DNA from: Bacillus massilinigeriensis
Lineage (GTDB): Bacteria; Bacillota; Bacilli; Bacillales; Cytobacillaceae
Assembly (NCBI RefSeq): GCF_900111815.1
Contig: NZ_LT630004.1
Coordinates: 2,187,501-2,251,500 of the forward strand
Direction of reading: 5' to 3'
Length of the DNA: 64,000 bases
The first letter of the stretch is position 1, and the number at the start of each line of letters is the position of its first letter. The notes below the pieces were generated by a model that did no database searches, had not been told where the DNA came from, and saw only the letters and a program-made list of their open reading frames with translations. Shown here one piece after another: positions 11,101 through 18,537 of this stretch. The translations under genes and the position numbers were made by a program.

Positions 11101-11484
11101 GCCAGGTGAAAGTGCGAACAGCCCATCAGCATAATGCCTCAGCCATTTTACAGGTATACCACGGGGTGATTTTGTTTTAATGGCACTTGTTATTTTAATC
11201 AGATTACCAAAGCCTGTGTTGTTCTTTGCCAACAATACAATCGGAAAGGCATTTTCCTCTTCCTCATTGCTCCGCAGTATATCAGCAGTAAGACCAAGAA
11301 TTGGCTTTACGGAATGTTCAAGACATTTTTTATAAAACTTTACAGCTCCGTACATATTGTTACAGTCTGTTAGCGCTAGTGCAGGATAGCCTTTCGCCTT
11401 AGCTTCTGAAACCAACTGCTCTACGGAAGCGGTGCTCGTCAGCAGGCTGTATGCACTATATACATGAAGATGGATATACGGCAT
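8149..11484 (-). CDS. dnaE: DNA polymerase III subunit alpha, DnaE type
   Basis: Error-prone replicative polymerase that in Bacillus extends RNA primers on the lagging strand before hand-off to PolC. Order: PHP domain at the N-terminus (HLHVYSAYSLL, ALTDCNNMYGAVKFYK), C-family polymerase core with GPGRGSAAGSLVAYVL and the catalytic PDIDIDFPDHRRDE, IEGLPRHTSTHAAGVV, FANYGFNRSHAVAYS, then an OB-fold near the C-terminus (about 960-1040). No exonuclease insertion is present, which separates it from PolC. I prefer ATG at 11484 (10 nt after GAGGG, 1111 residues) over a GTG three codons upstream. It lies upstream of ytsJ on the same strand with a 121-bp gap. Confidence 0.95.
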   Translation of the reverse strand: MPYIHLHVYSAYSLLTSTASVEQLVSEAKAKGYPALALTDCNNMYGAVKFYKKCLEHSVKPILGLTADILRSNEEEENAFPIVLLAKNNTGFGNLIKITSAIKTKSPRGIPVKWLRHYADGLFALSPGKCGEIEHYASLGKYELAKEAASLYKEIFGEGNFFISLQNLDGQAEWMETMAQLAGESGIRTVATNPVLYLQQEDAFTHEVLLAIKAGAKLAHDTKETGQFYLKSPKEMEALFSRYPDALLNTIKITEECNVMLGLGEKHLPKYPVPKGETAGELLETLCREGVAKRYGNPGKVHFGRLDYELSVIRSMNFSDYFLIVWDFMKYARDKGILTGPGRGSAAGSLVAYVLFITDVDPIEHKLLFERFLNPERITMPDIDIDFPDHRRDEVIEYVADKYGKMHVAQIVTFGTLAAKAAARDAGRAFGLHPTELERLSRVIPSRPGTTLQMAYKESKGLRSFIGEKETYRKLYETALKIEGLPRHTSTHAAGVVISELPLPDVIPIQNGHDDVLLTQYDMEDVEEAGLLKMDFLGLRNLTLLDMVVSSIERSTGKKLDIRKISLHDKETYRLLGKGDTTGIFQLESEGMRKVLRELMPSRFEDIVAVNALYRPGPMENIPLFIERKHGKKEVEYPHPDLKEILEDTYGVIVYQEQIMRIASKMAGFSLGEADLLRRAVSKKKREVLDRERAHFLEGATAQGYDDKVAGQVYDYIVRFANYGFNRSHAVAYSFISYQLAYLKANFPLHFMAALLTSAVGNAERISQFVRELKRMGCSLIPPSINKSGYSFLIEGDNIRYSLAAIKGVSSSSLKEIFKARKHGKFRDLFDFCIRVPQKACGRKTLEALVNSGAFDEFGQDRAVLLATLDVACEHARLVAPDDSKQENLFQGEEFNIVPKYVKADPLRMEDKLLLEKEALGLYLSTHPVSLHAAKLSIAQAIPASEGKPGRKAKVGVYIVSVKKIRTKKGESMAFLTLSDEGGETEAVVFPEVYRRYSKELNEGMIVLLQGKFEERGGRIQFIVQQFLDIKESSSTASKLFLKVEASLSTPDSLRELKNILKVYHGPVPVILHFAAQDRTILLPEEYSVNASQQCLKELQAYLGAKHVVLK

Positions 11485-11582
11485 TCTGCTCACACCCTCT
11501 CAAGATTTCTCTCTTGTTTCATTATATGGCTATACTGCGAAAAAAGAAAATACGTTCTCATCTCCAACTGCAAAATGCACAA

Positions 11583-11611
11583 ACATAAATATTCCTTATT
11601 GTCCATACAAT
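11583..11611 (+). promoter_or_regulatory. sigma-E-like promoter of ytrHI
   Basis: A perfect sigma-E -10 CATACAAT lies 14 bp downstream of ACATAAA, a partial -35 match, and 41 bp before the ytrH start. The B. subtilis ytrHI operon is mother-cell (sigma-E) expressed, which fits. Confidence 0.55.
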
Positions 11612-11651
11612 GAATTATCCGTTAGAAAAAAGAGGATAAGGGGATAGTGTT

Positions 11652-11981
11652 ATGAACCAACCGTTTTTCGCCCATTTGCTCGAAAGTTATTTTATCGCCC
11701 TCGGTGTCCTGCTTGGCGGATCGCTCGTGGGCGGCATTGCTTCCTTTTTAACAGGCCAGCCGCTTCTGACGGAAATTTCCCGTTTCTCCGACTCCATCCG
11801 AATCTGGGCTATCATTGCTGCGATTGGAGGAACATTTGATACAGTATACAGCTTCGAACGTGGTTTTCTGGAAGGGGAGACAAAGGATATTTTTAAACAG
11901 TTTCTTTTAATTGTTTCTGCGATGGGCGGTGCTCAGACTGGAGCTATTATTATAAAATGGATTACTCTGGAGCAAGGATAG
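11652..11981 (+). CDS. ytrH: Sporulation membrane protein YtrH
   Basis: A 109-residue protein with three hydrophobic segments (about 12-35, 52-72, 88-106). The ESYFIALGVLLGGSLVGGIASFLTG-type N-terminus, written here only in part as YFIALGVLLGGSL, is typical of the YtrH family of sporulation membrane proteins. In B. subtilis the mother-cell-expressed ytrHI pair is needed for efficient spore formation. ATG follows AAGGGG. The gene is followed after one base by ytrI, and a sigma-E-like promoter lies just upstream, consistent with expression only during sporulation. Confidence 0.9.
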   Translation: MNQPFFAHLLESYFIALGVLLGGSLVGGIASFLTGQPLLTEISRFSDSIRIWAIIAAIGGTFDTVYSFERGFLEGETKDIFKQFLLIVSAMGGAQTGAIIIKWITLEQG

Positions 11982-11982
11982 T

Positions 11983-12486
11983 ATGAGAATACCCCCATAC
12001 TATCGGCTTCCTTCATGGAAGCGGTTCTTTTCTGGAATGGCCATCGGAGGCGTTGTCAGCTGGATGATCTTTCTTTATATACATGGTGTTTGGATGGAAG
12101 AAAAGTCGAAGAAAATTACCGAACAAGCAGAAACAATCGAGAAACTGCAAAGCGGATTAAAAATATATCAAGAAGATGACAGGAAATTGAACGAAAAAAA
12201 CATCGAAGCATTAAAGATTCAAGAAATAAATGTAAGAATTCTTAACTATGAGAAGTATGAACTCGATAGTTTTGGCGTTTTCGAGTCAGAGGAAGAAATA
12301 AAAGATGATTTAAGCATGTTCATCGCCAAAGATCTAGATTTTGTCTATAAAAGCAGGGACATGATCAGAAAAATGATAGAGAATAAAGTGATCAAACTGA
12401 ATGGGAAACGGTACAGGCTCGAAATAAAATCAATGTTATTCTTTACTACAGTGAATGTGTTAGTGGACATACACTTAGAAGAATAG
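11983..12486 (+). CDS. ytrI: Sporulation membrane protein YtrI
   Basis: A 167-residue protein with one N-terminal transmembrane helix (about 15-35), a coiled-coil-like charged stretch (EEKSKKITEQAETIEKLQ, about 38-75) and a compact C-terminal domain presumably outside the mother-cell membrane face. It sits one base after ytrH, in the conserved two-gene sporulation operon. No enzymatic motif is visible; a structural or assembly role is inferred from the family. The hairpin after its stop codon closes the unit before convergent nrnA. Confidence 0.88.
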   Translation: MRIPPYYRLPSWKRFFSGMAIGGVVSWMIFLYIHGVWMEEKSKKITEQAETIEKLQSGLKIYQEDDRKLNEKNIEALKIQEINVRILNYEKYELDSFGVFESEEEIKDDLSMFIAKDLDFVYKSRDMIRKMIENKVIKLNGKRYRLEIKSMLFFTTVNVLVDIHLEE

Positions 12487-12530
12487 AAACCGCTTTCTGT
12501 ATAAGTTTACAGGGAGCGGCTTCTTCTCTT
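12487..12530 (+). terminator. terminator of ytrHI
   Basis: Stem AACCGCTTTCTGT / ACAGGGAGCGGCTT with an 8-nt loop, then a pyrimidine-rich tail (TTCTTCTCTTT). Confidence 0.65.
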
Positions 12531-12534
12531 TCAA

Positions 12535-13485
12535 TCAATCACGAACTGCGTATTCTCTGCATAGCTCCTCGAGGCTACGAATGACGTGATTAGACTCTTC
12601 CCAGCTATGAATGGATGCTCCAGCGGCAAGCGGGTGCCCTCCGCCCCTGTATTCTCTAGCAAGGCCGTTGATAACAGGTCCTTTTGAACGCAGCCTGACA
12701 CGGATTTGGTCTTCCTCTTCAATAAAGAAAACCCATGCCTTAATTCCTTGCACATTACCCAGTTCACTGACAAGGAGAGAGGCCTGTGAAGGTCTTACTC
12801 CGTATTTCTCCAACAATTCCTTCGTCATCTTCAACGAGGCCACCCCGTTTTTATGAATGGTAAAGTTCTGCAAAACATAACCGTTCAGTTTGACCACTTG
12901 TGGAGGAAGTTCATACATTTTATCGTAGACCTCTGTTCTCGAAAAGTTGTAAAGAATCAGCTCCCCCGCATAAGAAAAAGTTTTCTCCGTTGTGCTTGGA
13001 AATAAAAAGCGCCCCGTATCTCCAACGATTCCCGCATAGAGAAGTCTTGCTGCTTCATCGGAAAACTGTAGACCCTGGGCATTGAACTCCTTGTAAAACT
13101 CGTAAATCATTTCACTCGTGGAGCTTGCAGTCGTATCCACCCAGACTAAATCCCCGTATGGATCTTCATTTGGATGGTGATCAATCTTTACAAGCATTTC
13201 GCCCAAATCGTAACGCCTGTCACAAATTCTTTCTGCGTTAGCAGTATCACAAACAATGACTAGTGCTCCATTGTACGTATCATCATCAATATTATCAAGT
13301 CTTCTTAAAAAATGAAGGGATTCTTCTTCCGTTCCGACTGTATAAATGTTTTTTTCCGGGAAGGATTCCTTTAAGATTTCGGCGAGTCCGCCTTGTGATC
13401 CATAAGCATCGGGATCGGGCCGCACATGGCGGTGAATAATGATAGTGTCATACTTTAACATTGCTTCAAAGATTTTTTCCTTCAT
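12535..13485 (-). CDS. nrnA: Bifunctional oligoribonuclease / PAP phosphatase NrnA
   Basis: Degrades 2-5 nt RNA (nanoRNA) and also removes the 3' phosphate of pAp, a by-product of sulfate assimilation and acyl-carrier-protein charging. The DHH phosphoesterase signature is complete: HRHVRPDPDAYGS, VCDTANAERI, KIDHHPNEDPYGD, and the DHHA1 motif YRGGGHPLAAGASIH near the C-terminus. The true start is ATG at 13485, 8 nt after GGAGG, giving 316 residues; the upstream in-frame TTG is inside the ribosome site. Convergent with ytrI. Known in B. subtilis as YtqI/NrnA. Confidence 0.95.
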   Translation of the reverse strand: MKEKIFEAMLKYDTIIIHRHVRPDPDAYGSQGGLAEILKESFPEKNIYTVGTEEESLHFLRRLDNIDDDTYNGALVIVCDTANAERICDRRYDLGEMLVKIDHHPNEDPYGDLVWVDTTASSTSEMIYEFYKEFNAQGLQFSDEAARLLYAGIVGDTGRFLFPSTTEKTFSYAGELILYNFSRTEVYDKMYELPPQVVKLNGYVLQNFTIHKNGVASLKMTKELLEKYGVRPSQASLLVSELGNVQGIKAWVFFIEEEDQIRVRLRSKGPVINGLAREYRGGGHPLAAGASIHSWEESNHVIRSLEELCREYAVRD

Positions 13486-13584
13486 GTTCGGTTCCTCCAA
13501 GTCGTTATTTGTAAACAGAATGATGGCTTTTCCTTCAAAAAATCGTTAAAATGGAGAGAGATTTTTAGATGGGGGAATTTTTTC

Positions 13585-13890
13585 ATGCCAATATTAGTAT
13601 TGTTTATCGTACTTTCATTCTCGATGTATGTATTCTATAAAATTAAATTTGTGCGCAGCAGCCTTCCGGGAGAAAGACAGTTCCTCAGATCTAAATCCGG
13701 GATTTCTCTTGGCCTGTTCGTCGCCTTATTTGGAGTGAACCAACTGTTTCTCTTCCAGACAACTGTCACTTATATCATCGCATCCATTTTTATCCTTCTC
13801 GGCGGACTTAATGTTTGGGCGGGAATAAAAGCTTACCGGCACATCCTGCCGATTGCAGCAGACGAAGCAGAAAAAAATCGGGCCTTATAA
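13585..13890 (+). CDS. ytpI: YtpI family membrane protein
   Basis: A 101-residue protein with three predicted membrane helices (about 2-16, 35-53, 58-80), a basic segment after the first, and a charged C-terminus. It matches the YtpI family found next to nrnA and ytoI in Bacillus; function unknown. ATG follows GGGGGA by 8 nt. Divergent from nrnA with only about 100 bp between starts, and convergent with ytoI across a strong shared terminator. Confidence 0.85.
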   Translation: MPILVLFIVLSFSMYVFYKIKFVRSSLPGERQFLRSKSGISLGLFVALFGVNQLFLFQTTVTYIIASIFILLGGLNVWAGIKAYRHILPIAADEAEKNRAL

Positions 13891-13902
13891 AAAGAAATGC
13901 AT

Positions 13903-13938
13903 AAAAGCCGGTCTAAATAGACTGGCTTTTATTTTTTT
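13903..13938. terminator. bidirectional terminator ytpI/ytoI
   Basis: Stem AAAAGCCGGTCT / AGACTGGCTTTT with a 4-nt loop and a T-run on the plus strand; the A-rich left side serves ytoI on the other strand. Confidence 0.85.
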
Positions 13939-15256
13939 AATGCCTGTCGATCAGCTGACACATCATCATCGTCTTTCCGACAAGCGTTCCGTCATGATAT
14001 ACCTCGACATCCACTTTTCCGAACTTTCTCCCCACTTCTAATATCTTCGGAATAATTTCAATCGTACTGTCGATTTGGACAGGCTTGATAAAGTAGATTG
14101 TCATATTCTCAACGACTAGGTCTCCCTTTTTATAACCTCTCAAAACTCGGTTGGCTGCCTCAGAGACAATGGTTGTGAACACACCGTATGATATCGTTCC
14201 TAAGTGGTTCGTCATCTGCGGTGTGACAGTGCATCGAAAAATATCTTCTTCTTTCGTTTTCCCTTTTGATAACACTAATTGGCTTGTCACCGTATCATCA
14301 ATAGTTTCTCCGACCTGAGGCTGACGTTGTGTCATCTGCAAAGCTTTTAACACATCCTGCCTGCTGATCATTCCTTGAAGTTTATTAGATTCGTCTACGA
14401 CTGGAAGTACCTCTATGCCCTCCCATACCATCATATGTGCAGAGGAGGCAACACTTGTCTTTTCGCTCACTGTCATCGGATTCTTAGTCATGATTTTTTC
14501 AATAGTAATCCCTGGATCGTCTCCCATGATGTCTTTCGACGTTACTATTCCCTGTACCTTCATATTCCGATCCACAACAGGGAAACGGCTATGCAGCGTT
14601 TCTTCCTTATATCGAAACCAATCGCCAACTGTATCATCCGTCCTGAGGTAGACAGTATCCTGGAGAGGGGTTAGAATATCTTCCACGAGCACGATTTCCT
14701 TTTTGATTAACTGATCGTAAATGGCCCTATTTATCATAGTTGCAACAGTAAAGGTATCATAGCTTGTAGAGATGACAGGAAGCTGCAGCTCGTCTGCAAG
14801 CTTTTTCACATGGTCCTCAGCGTCGAATCCACCTGTCACCAAAACAGCTGCTCCGGCCCTCAGCGCCTGTTCATGGGCGCGGTCACGATTCCCGACGATA
14901 AGCAAGTTTCCGGCCCCTGTATACCTCATCATTGCCTCGAGCTTCATCGCCCCGATTACAAATTTATTCAAAGTCTTATGAAGGCCGGCTCTTCCGCCAA
15001 GCACCTGCCCATCAACAATGTTCACCACTTCTGCATACGTAAGTTTTTCAATATTCTCTTTCTTTTTTCTTTCAATCCTTATTGTTCCTACGCGTTCAAT
15101 TGTACTGACATATCCCTTGACCTCAGCATCCTTGATAGCCCGGTAGGCAGTCCCTTCGCTCACATGCATCGCCTTGGCGATTTGGCGAACTGATATCTTT
15201 TCTCCGATTGGGAGTTCATCTATGTACTGTAAGATTTGTTCGTGCTTAGTTGCCAA
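13937..15256 (-). CDS. ytoI: CBS/DRTGG/hotdog-domain regulator YtoI
   Basis: A multi-domain protein of 439 residues: N-terminal helix-turn-helix (KISVRQIAKAMHVSEGTAYRAIK, shown here as VSEGTAYRAIKDAEVKGYV), a DRTGG domain (about 85-185), two CBS modules (about 190-310, binding adenosyl ligands in related proteins) and a C-terminal thioesterase-like hotdog domain (GTISYGVFTTIVSEAANR). This order is that of B. subtilis YtoI, whose role is not established; the layout suggests a ligand-sensing regulator. I choose TTG at 15256, which follows AAGGGTG and gives the family N-terminus MATKHEQIL; a GTG three codons upstream is less well placed. Confidence 0.9.
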   Translation of the reverse strand: MATKHEQILQYIDELPIGEKISVRQIAKAMHVSEGTAYRAIKDAEVKGYVSTIERVGTIRIERKKKENIEKLTYAEVVNIVDGQVLGGRAGLHKTLNKFVIGAMKLEAMMRYTGAGNLLIVGNRDRAHEQALRAGAAVLVTGGFDAEDHVKKLADELQLPVISTSYDTFTVATMINRAIYDQLIKKEIVLVEDILTPLQDTVYLRTDDTVGDWFRYKEETLHSRFPVVDRNMKVQGIVTSKDIMGDDPGITIEKIMTKNPMTVSEKTSVASSAHMMVWEGIEVLPVVDESNKLQGMISRQDVLKALQMTQRQPQVGETIDDTVTSQLVLSKGKTKEEDIFRCTVTPQMTNHLGTISYGVFTTIVSEAANRVLRGYKKGDLVVENMTIYFIKPVQIDSTIEIIPKILEVGRKFGKVDVEVYHDGTLVGKTMMMCQLIDRH

Positions 15257-15382
15257 GACTTTCACCCTTTATAGTAGAATTCCGACACATAATATATTCC
15301 TACTCTTTATTATAAGGTGAATAAAGCATGTATTCAATTCATCACAGTCATATTTCTCCCTCTCAAGTGCTTTCTAATCCGT

Positions 15383-15622
15383 TTATCCTCTTCCTCTTAC
15401 TTTTTTTTGGAGGTGCACACCATCTTTCAGCAATCGTTTTTGCTTCCTTGGCCCATAGAGGAATGCAGAAAGATTTCCAGCTGCTACAAACGAGGCAAGC
15501 AGCAGCCAAGATAAAGCAAAAGCCCCACCCGCACCTGCAGCATTCAGCGGCAGCAACGGCAATGCGTAGTAGCAGAGAAGACCGCAAAGGAGAAAGCACA
15601 GCAAGTACCTATTTTTACTCAA
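15383..15622 (-). CDS. small hydrophobic membrane protein, unknown
   Basis: A 79-residue ORF starting at TTG, 8 nt after GGAGG. It has two hydrophobic segments (YLLCFLLCGLLCYYALPLLP and FALSWLLLASFVAAGNLSAFL) joined by a small Gly/Ala-rich loop, then a very basic tail (RKQKRLLKDG...KKVRGRG) that would face the cytoplasm. I do not recognise the family. It follows ytkL on the same strand but a terminator lies between them, so expression would rest on read-through or a weak promoter. The good ribosome site and residue pattern favour a real gene over chance. Confidence 0.55.
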   Translation of the reverse strand: MSKNRYLLCFLLCGLLCYYALPLLPLNAAGAGGAFALSWLLLASFVAAGNLSAFLYGPRKQKRLLKDGVHLQKKVRGRG

Positions 15623-15693
15623 ATATATCGCCTCCGGCAAAAAGATATTTCTATACTCTATGATATATCTTTTGTAAAAAACACCTTCATAGG

Positions 15694-15721
15694 AAAATAA
15701 AAAACTGCGGAATATCCGCAG
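15694..15721 (-). terminator. terminator of ytkL
   Basis: Stem CTGCGGA / TCCGCAG followed on the minus strand by TTTTTTATTTT. Confidence 0.8.
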
Positions 15722-15728
15722 CCGATGA

Positions 15729-16409
15729 TTATAACTCAAAATGATCTCCTGGATTCATTAGGCGCCCATTTTTCCCTTTTAGCATGCTAAGGAATGTTTC
15801 AGGGTTCTGTTTAATAGGAGGGAATGTATTGTAATGAATCGGTACAACTGTCTTTGCTTCTAAAAACTCTGCCGCAAGGGCCGCATCCTCCGGTCCCATG
15901 GTGAAATTATCGCCAATCGGCAAGAATGCTAAATCAATCGGATGCCTTTGAGCGATGAGCTTCATGTCAGAGAAAAGGCCGGTATCGCCCGCATGGTAAA
16001 CTGTTTTCCCTTCCGCAAAGATAAGAACACCTGCCGGCATCCCACCATAGATGATTTTGTTATCATCTGTCACGTATCCTGAGCCGTGAAAAGCTTGGGT
16101 AAACTTCACTTTCCCGAAATCAAATTGGAAGGCCCCGCCAATGTTCATTCCATGTGTGCGCACACCTTGCATACTTAAATAGGTAGCAAGATCCGCATTT
16201 GCAATAACAAGCGCATCACTTTCCCGGGCAATCTTCACAGTATCTCCAACATGGTCGTTATGCGCATGCGTCAGGATAATGTAATTCGGCCTTTCACTGG
16301 AAGCATCAAGGTCTGTAAGATTATTTCCAGTAATAAACGGATCGATTAAGAGTGTTTTCCCTCCCGTAATAATTTTTACTACTGAGTGACCGTGAAAAGA
16401 TATTTTCAC
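15729..16409 (-). CDS. ytkL: Metal-dependent hydrolase YtkL, UPF0173
   Basis: A 226-residue metallo-beta-lactamase-fold protein of the UPF0173 family. Metal ligands are visible in [12 protein letters not shown] (HxHxDH), [17 protein letters not shown] and the C-terminal [10 protein letters not shown]. Family members hydrolyse undefined substrates; UlaG-like lactonase or phosphodiesterase activity has been proposed. Start ATG follows a purine-rich AAAAAAGGAGAG. Divergent from the M24 peptidase gene with about 150 bp between, an arrangement kept in related Bacillus genomes. Confidence 0.9.
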   Translation of the reverse strand: MKISFHGHSVVKIITGGKTLLIDPFITGNNLTDLDASSERPNYIILTHAHNDHVGDTVKIARESDALVIANADLATYLSMQGVRTHGMNIGGAFQFDFGKVKFTQAFHGSGYVTDDNKIIYGGMPAGVLIFAEGKTVYHAGDTGLFSDMKLIAQRHPIDLAFLPIGDNFTMGPEDAALAAEFLEAKTVVPIHYNTFPPIKQNPETFLSMLKGKNGRLMNPGDHFEL

Positions 16410-16563
16410 ACTTCTCTCTCCTTTTTTCTAAATTTAATGTAGTCTTCGATAAAACCTCGCGCTTTCCTTCCTTTATACCCGGAAAGGAGGGGAATAAAAG
16501 TTTACATTTTCCTTGATTGTTGCTACGCTCATTCTAGCAAGAAAATGTTTGGAGGTTTTCAAT

Positions 16564-17661
16564 TTGAACGATCGGCTGAATAAACTGTCGCTTTGGATGC
16601 GGGAAAATAACGTGGACATATGCTTTGTGACAAATCCAGATAATGTTTTTTATCTGAGCGGTTTTCTTAGTGATCCACATGAAAGGCTTCTTGGCATCGC
16701 CGTTTTTAAAGAAAACGACGCTTTCCTCGTTTGTCCTGCAATGGAAAAGGATGAAGCAAAAAAAGCTGGGTGGAATGGAGATATCATCGGTCATACTGAC
16801 ACAGACCGTCCATGGGATTTAATTAAGGATGCAATTACTGCCAGGATATCTTCCGTACATACGATAGCCATCGAAAAAGAACATATGAGTGTAGAGCGGT
16901 TTGAAAGGATGAGAAATCTCTTTCCTGAAGCAAGCTTTATCCCTGCAGAGGAAAAATTAAGGATACTAAGGCTGAAAAAAGACAGGAACGAGCTTGCAAC
17001 AATCAGGAAAGCATGCGAGCTTGCTGATTTCGCAGTACAGACTGGAATGGCAGAGATCAAGGAAGGCAAAACAGAACTTGATATCATTGCTGCGATCGAG
17101 TATGAGTTAAAAAAGAAAGGCGTTACAGCGATGAGTTTCTCTACCATGGTGCTTACAGGAAAAAACGCTGCTTCTCCGCACGGAAATCCAGGACTGACAA
17201 AAATTAAGAAAGGGGATTTAGTGCTGTTTGACTTGGGAGTCGTGGTAGATGGGTATTGCTCCGATATCACAAGGACGGTCGCTTACGGAGAAGTTTCCTC
17301 CAAACAGAAGGAGATTTATGATACAGTCCTTAAAGGCCAGTTGAAAGCACTGGAAGCGATCAAGCCGGGAACAGCAGCATCTGTTGTCGACCTTGCTGCA
17401 CGAAACGTCATTTCTGAAGCCGGATATGGCGATTACTTCCCTCATCGCCTCGGACACGGACTCGGGATCAGCGTACATGAATACCCATCGATAACAGAAT
17501 CCAACCCGCTTGTTCTTGAGGAAGGCATGGTATTTACTGTCGAGCCCGGAATTTACGTTCCAGAAGTTGCAGGTGTCCGAATTGAAGATGATATCGTTGT
17601 AACTGCAAACGGACTGGAAGTTTTAACAAAGCAGCCGAAAGAACTGTTGACAATAGAATAG
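16564..17661 (+). CDS. M24 family Xaa-Pro dipeptidase
   Basis: A 365-residue metallopeptidase: N-terminal creatinase-like domain (about 1-130) and a pita-bread catalytic domain. The five metal ligands can be placed in LFDLGVVVDGYCSDITRT (two Asp), LGHGLGISVHEYP (His), TVEPGIY (Glu) and GVRIEDDIVV (Glu). It should cleave X-Pro dipeptides or the N-terminal residue before Pro during peptide turnover. The start is TTG, 7 nt after GGAGG, which gives the family N-terminus; the upstream ATG at 16513 lacks a ribosome site. PepQ-like by domain; exact specificity not decidable here. Confidence 0.9.
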   Translation: MNDRLNKLSLWMRENNVDICFVTNPDNVFYLSGFLSDPHERLLGIAVFKENDAFLVCPAMEKDEAKKAGWNGDIIGHTDTDRPWDLIKDAITARISSVHTIAIEKEHMSVERFERMRNLFPEASFIPAEEKLRILRLKKDRNELATIRKACELADFAVQTGMAEIKEGKTELDIIAAIEYELKKKGVTAMSFSTMVLTGKNAASPHGNPGLTKIKKGDLVLFDLGVVVDGYCSDITRTVAYGEVSSKQKEIYDTVLKGQLKALEAIKPGTAASVVDLAARNVISEAGYGDYFPHRLGHGLGISVHEYPSITESNPLVLEEGMVFTVEPGIYVPEVAGVRIEDDIVVTANGLEVLTKQPKELLTIE

Positions 17662-17666
17662 ATGAC

Positions 17667-17707
17667 AAAAAGCCTCCTATTCAAACATCTGATAGGAGGC
17701 TTTTTTT
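17667..17707. terminator. bidirectional terminator M24 peptidase/queF
   Basis: Stem AAAAAGCCTCCTAT / ATAGGAGGCTTTTTTT with an 11-nt loop between convergent genes. Confidence 0.9.
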
Positions 17708-17712
17708 ATTGA

Positions 17713-18210
17713 TCAGCGATTATCCACTGTTTCCGGATATAAATCATGGTTCATCATCCGATATTCCGCCATTTTCTCATACTTCGTCCCTGGTTTACCA
17801 TAGTTTGTATAAGGGTCTATCGAGATACCGCCCCGCGGAGTAAATTTCCCCCATACTTCAATATATCTTGGATCCATTAGCTTAATAAGATCATTCATAA
17901 TGATATTCATGCAATCTTCATGAAAGTCACCATGATTGCGGAAGCTAAACAGATACAGCTTTAAACTCTTACTTTCCACCATCTTCACATCAGGGATATA
18001 GCTAATATAAACTGTCGCAAAATCTGGCTGCCCTGTCTGCGGACAAAGACTTGTAAATTCAGGACAATTAAATTTTACAAAGTAATCCCTGTCTTTATGC
18101 TTGTTCTCAAAGGTTTCTAATACTTGTGGCGAATACGCAAAACTATAATCTGTCCCCTGATTCCCCAGCAATGTGATGTTCTCTAATTCTTTTTCCGTTC
18201 TTCCGGCCAT
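17713..18210 (-). CDS. queF: NADPH-dependent 7-cyano-7-deazaguanine reductase
   Basis: Reduces preQ0 nitrile to preQ1 amine, the last free-base step of queuosine synthesis before tRNA insertion. The 165 residues are the short unimodular type. The catalytic cysteine and QueF motif appear in [20 protein letters not shown], and the NADPH-site Glu-Ser-Lys-Ser-Leu-Lys stretch is followed by [13 protein letters not shown]. Its mRNA leader carries a preQ1-I riboswitch and a terminator. The queC, queD and queE genes that share an operon with it in B. subtilis are not in this window, so here queF is a one-gene unit. Confidence 0.97.
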   Translation of the reverse strand: MAGRTEKELENITLLGNQGTDYSFAYSPQVLETFENKHKDRDYFVKFNCPEFTSLCPQTGQPDFATVYISYIPDVKMVESKSLKLYLFSFRNHGDFHEDCMNIIMNDLIKLMDPRYIEVWGKFTPRGGISIDPYTNYGKPGTKYEKMAEYRMMNHDLYPETVDNR

Positions 18211-18253
18211 ATCGGCTTCCTCCCCCTAACGTATTTACGGGACAGCCAGCCTC

Positions 18254-18287
18254 TAAAAAAAACAAAAACCACATCCTCTGGACATGG
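18254..18287 (-). terminator. riboswitch-controlled terminator before queF
   Basis: Stem CCATGTCC / GGATGTGG (two G-U pairs) with a 3-nt loop, followed by TTTTTGTTTTTTT, placed between the preQ1 aptamer and the queF start. It is the expected output switch for attenuation. Confidence 0.8.
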
Positions 18288-18302
18288 TATGAACCTTCAT
18301 AT

Positions 18303-18345
18303 CCATAGTTTTTTATAGAGGGTGGTGCTATGAACCTCTCCCGCA
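18303..18345 (-). ncRNA. preQ1-I riboswitch aptamer
   Basis: On the minus strand the classical preQ1 class I core is present: hairpin P1 with AGAGGTTC, then the loop and CCCTCTAT followed by the A-rich tail AAAAAACTA that forms the H-type pseudoknot. It precedes a terminator and the gene for preQ1 synthesis (queF), so ligand binding should stop transcription. Confidence 0.9.
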
Positions 18346-18537
18346 AAACACGGTATTAAAATGCAAACACATATGAAACTATAATAAAAAAAACGCTTTC
18401 CGTCAAAAGGTTTTCCAACTAAAAAATCTTGATGTAAAACAACTTCCACGTTACAATCAACTTTGCAAGCGTTTTTACATTCGTTCATACAGAATTGAAA
18501 TTATGTAAAAATCACTTAAAGAGAAGAGATGGTGAAC

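Noticed and set aside
15363..15599. Second open frame overlapping the 79-residue membrane ORF
   Set aside because: No ribosome site; Cys/Ala-rich shadow. The TTG-start frame at 15622 has GGAGG.
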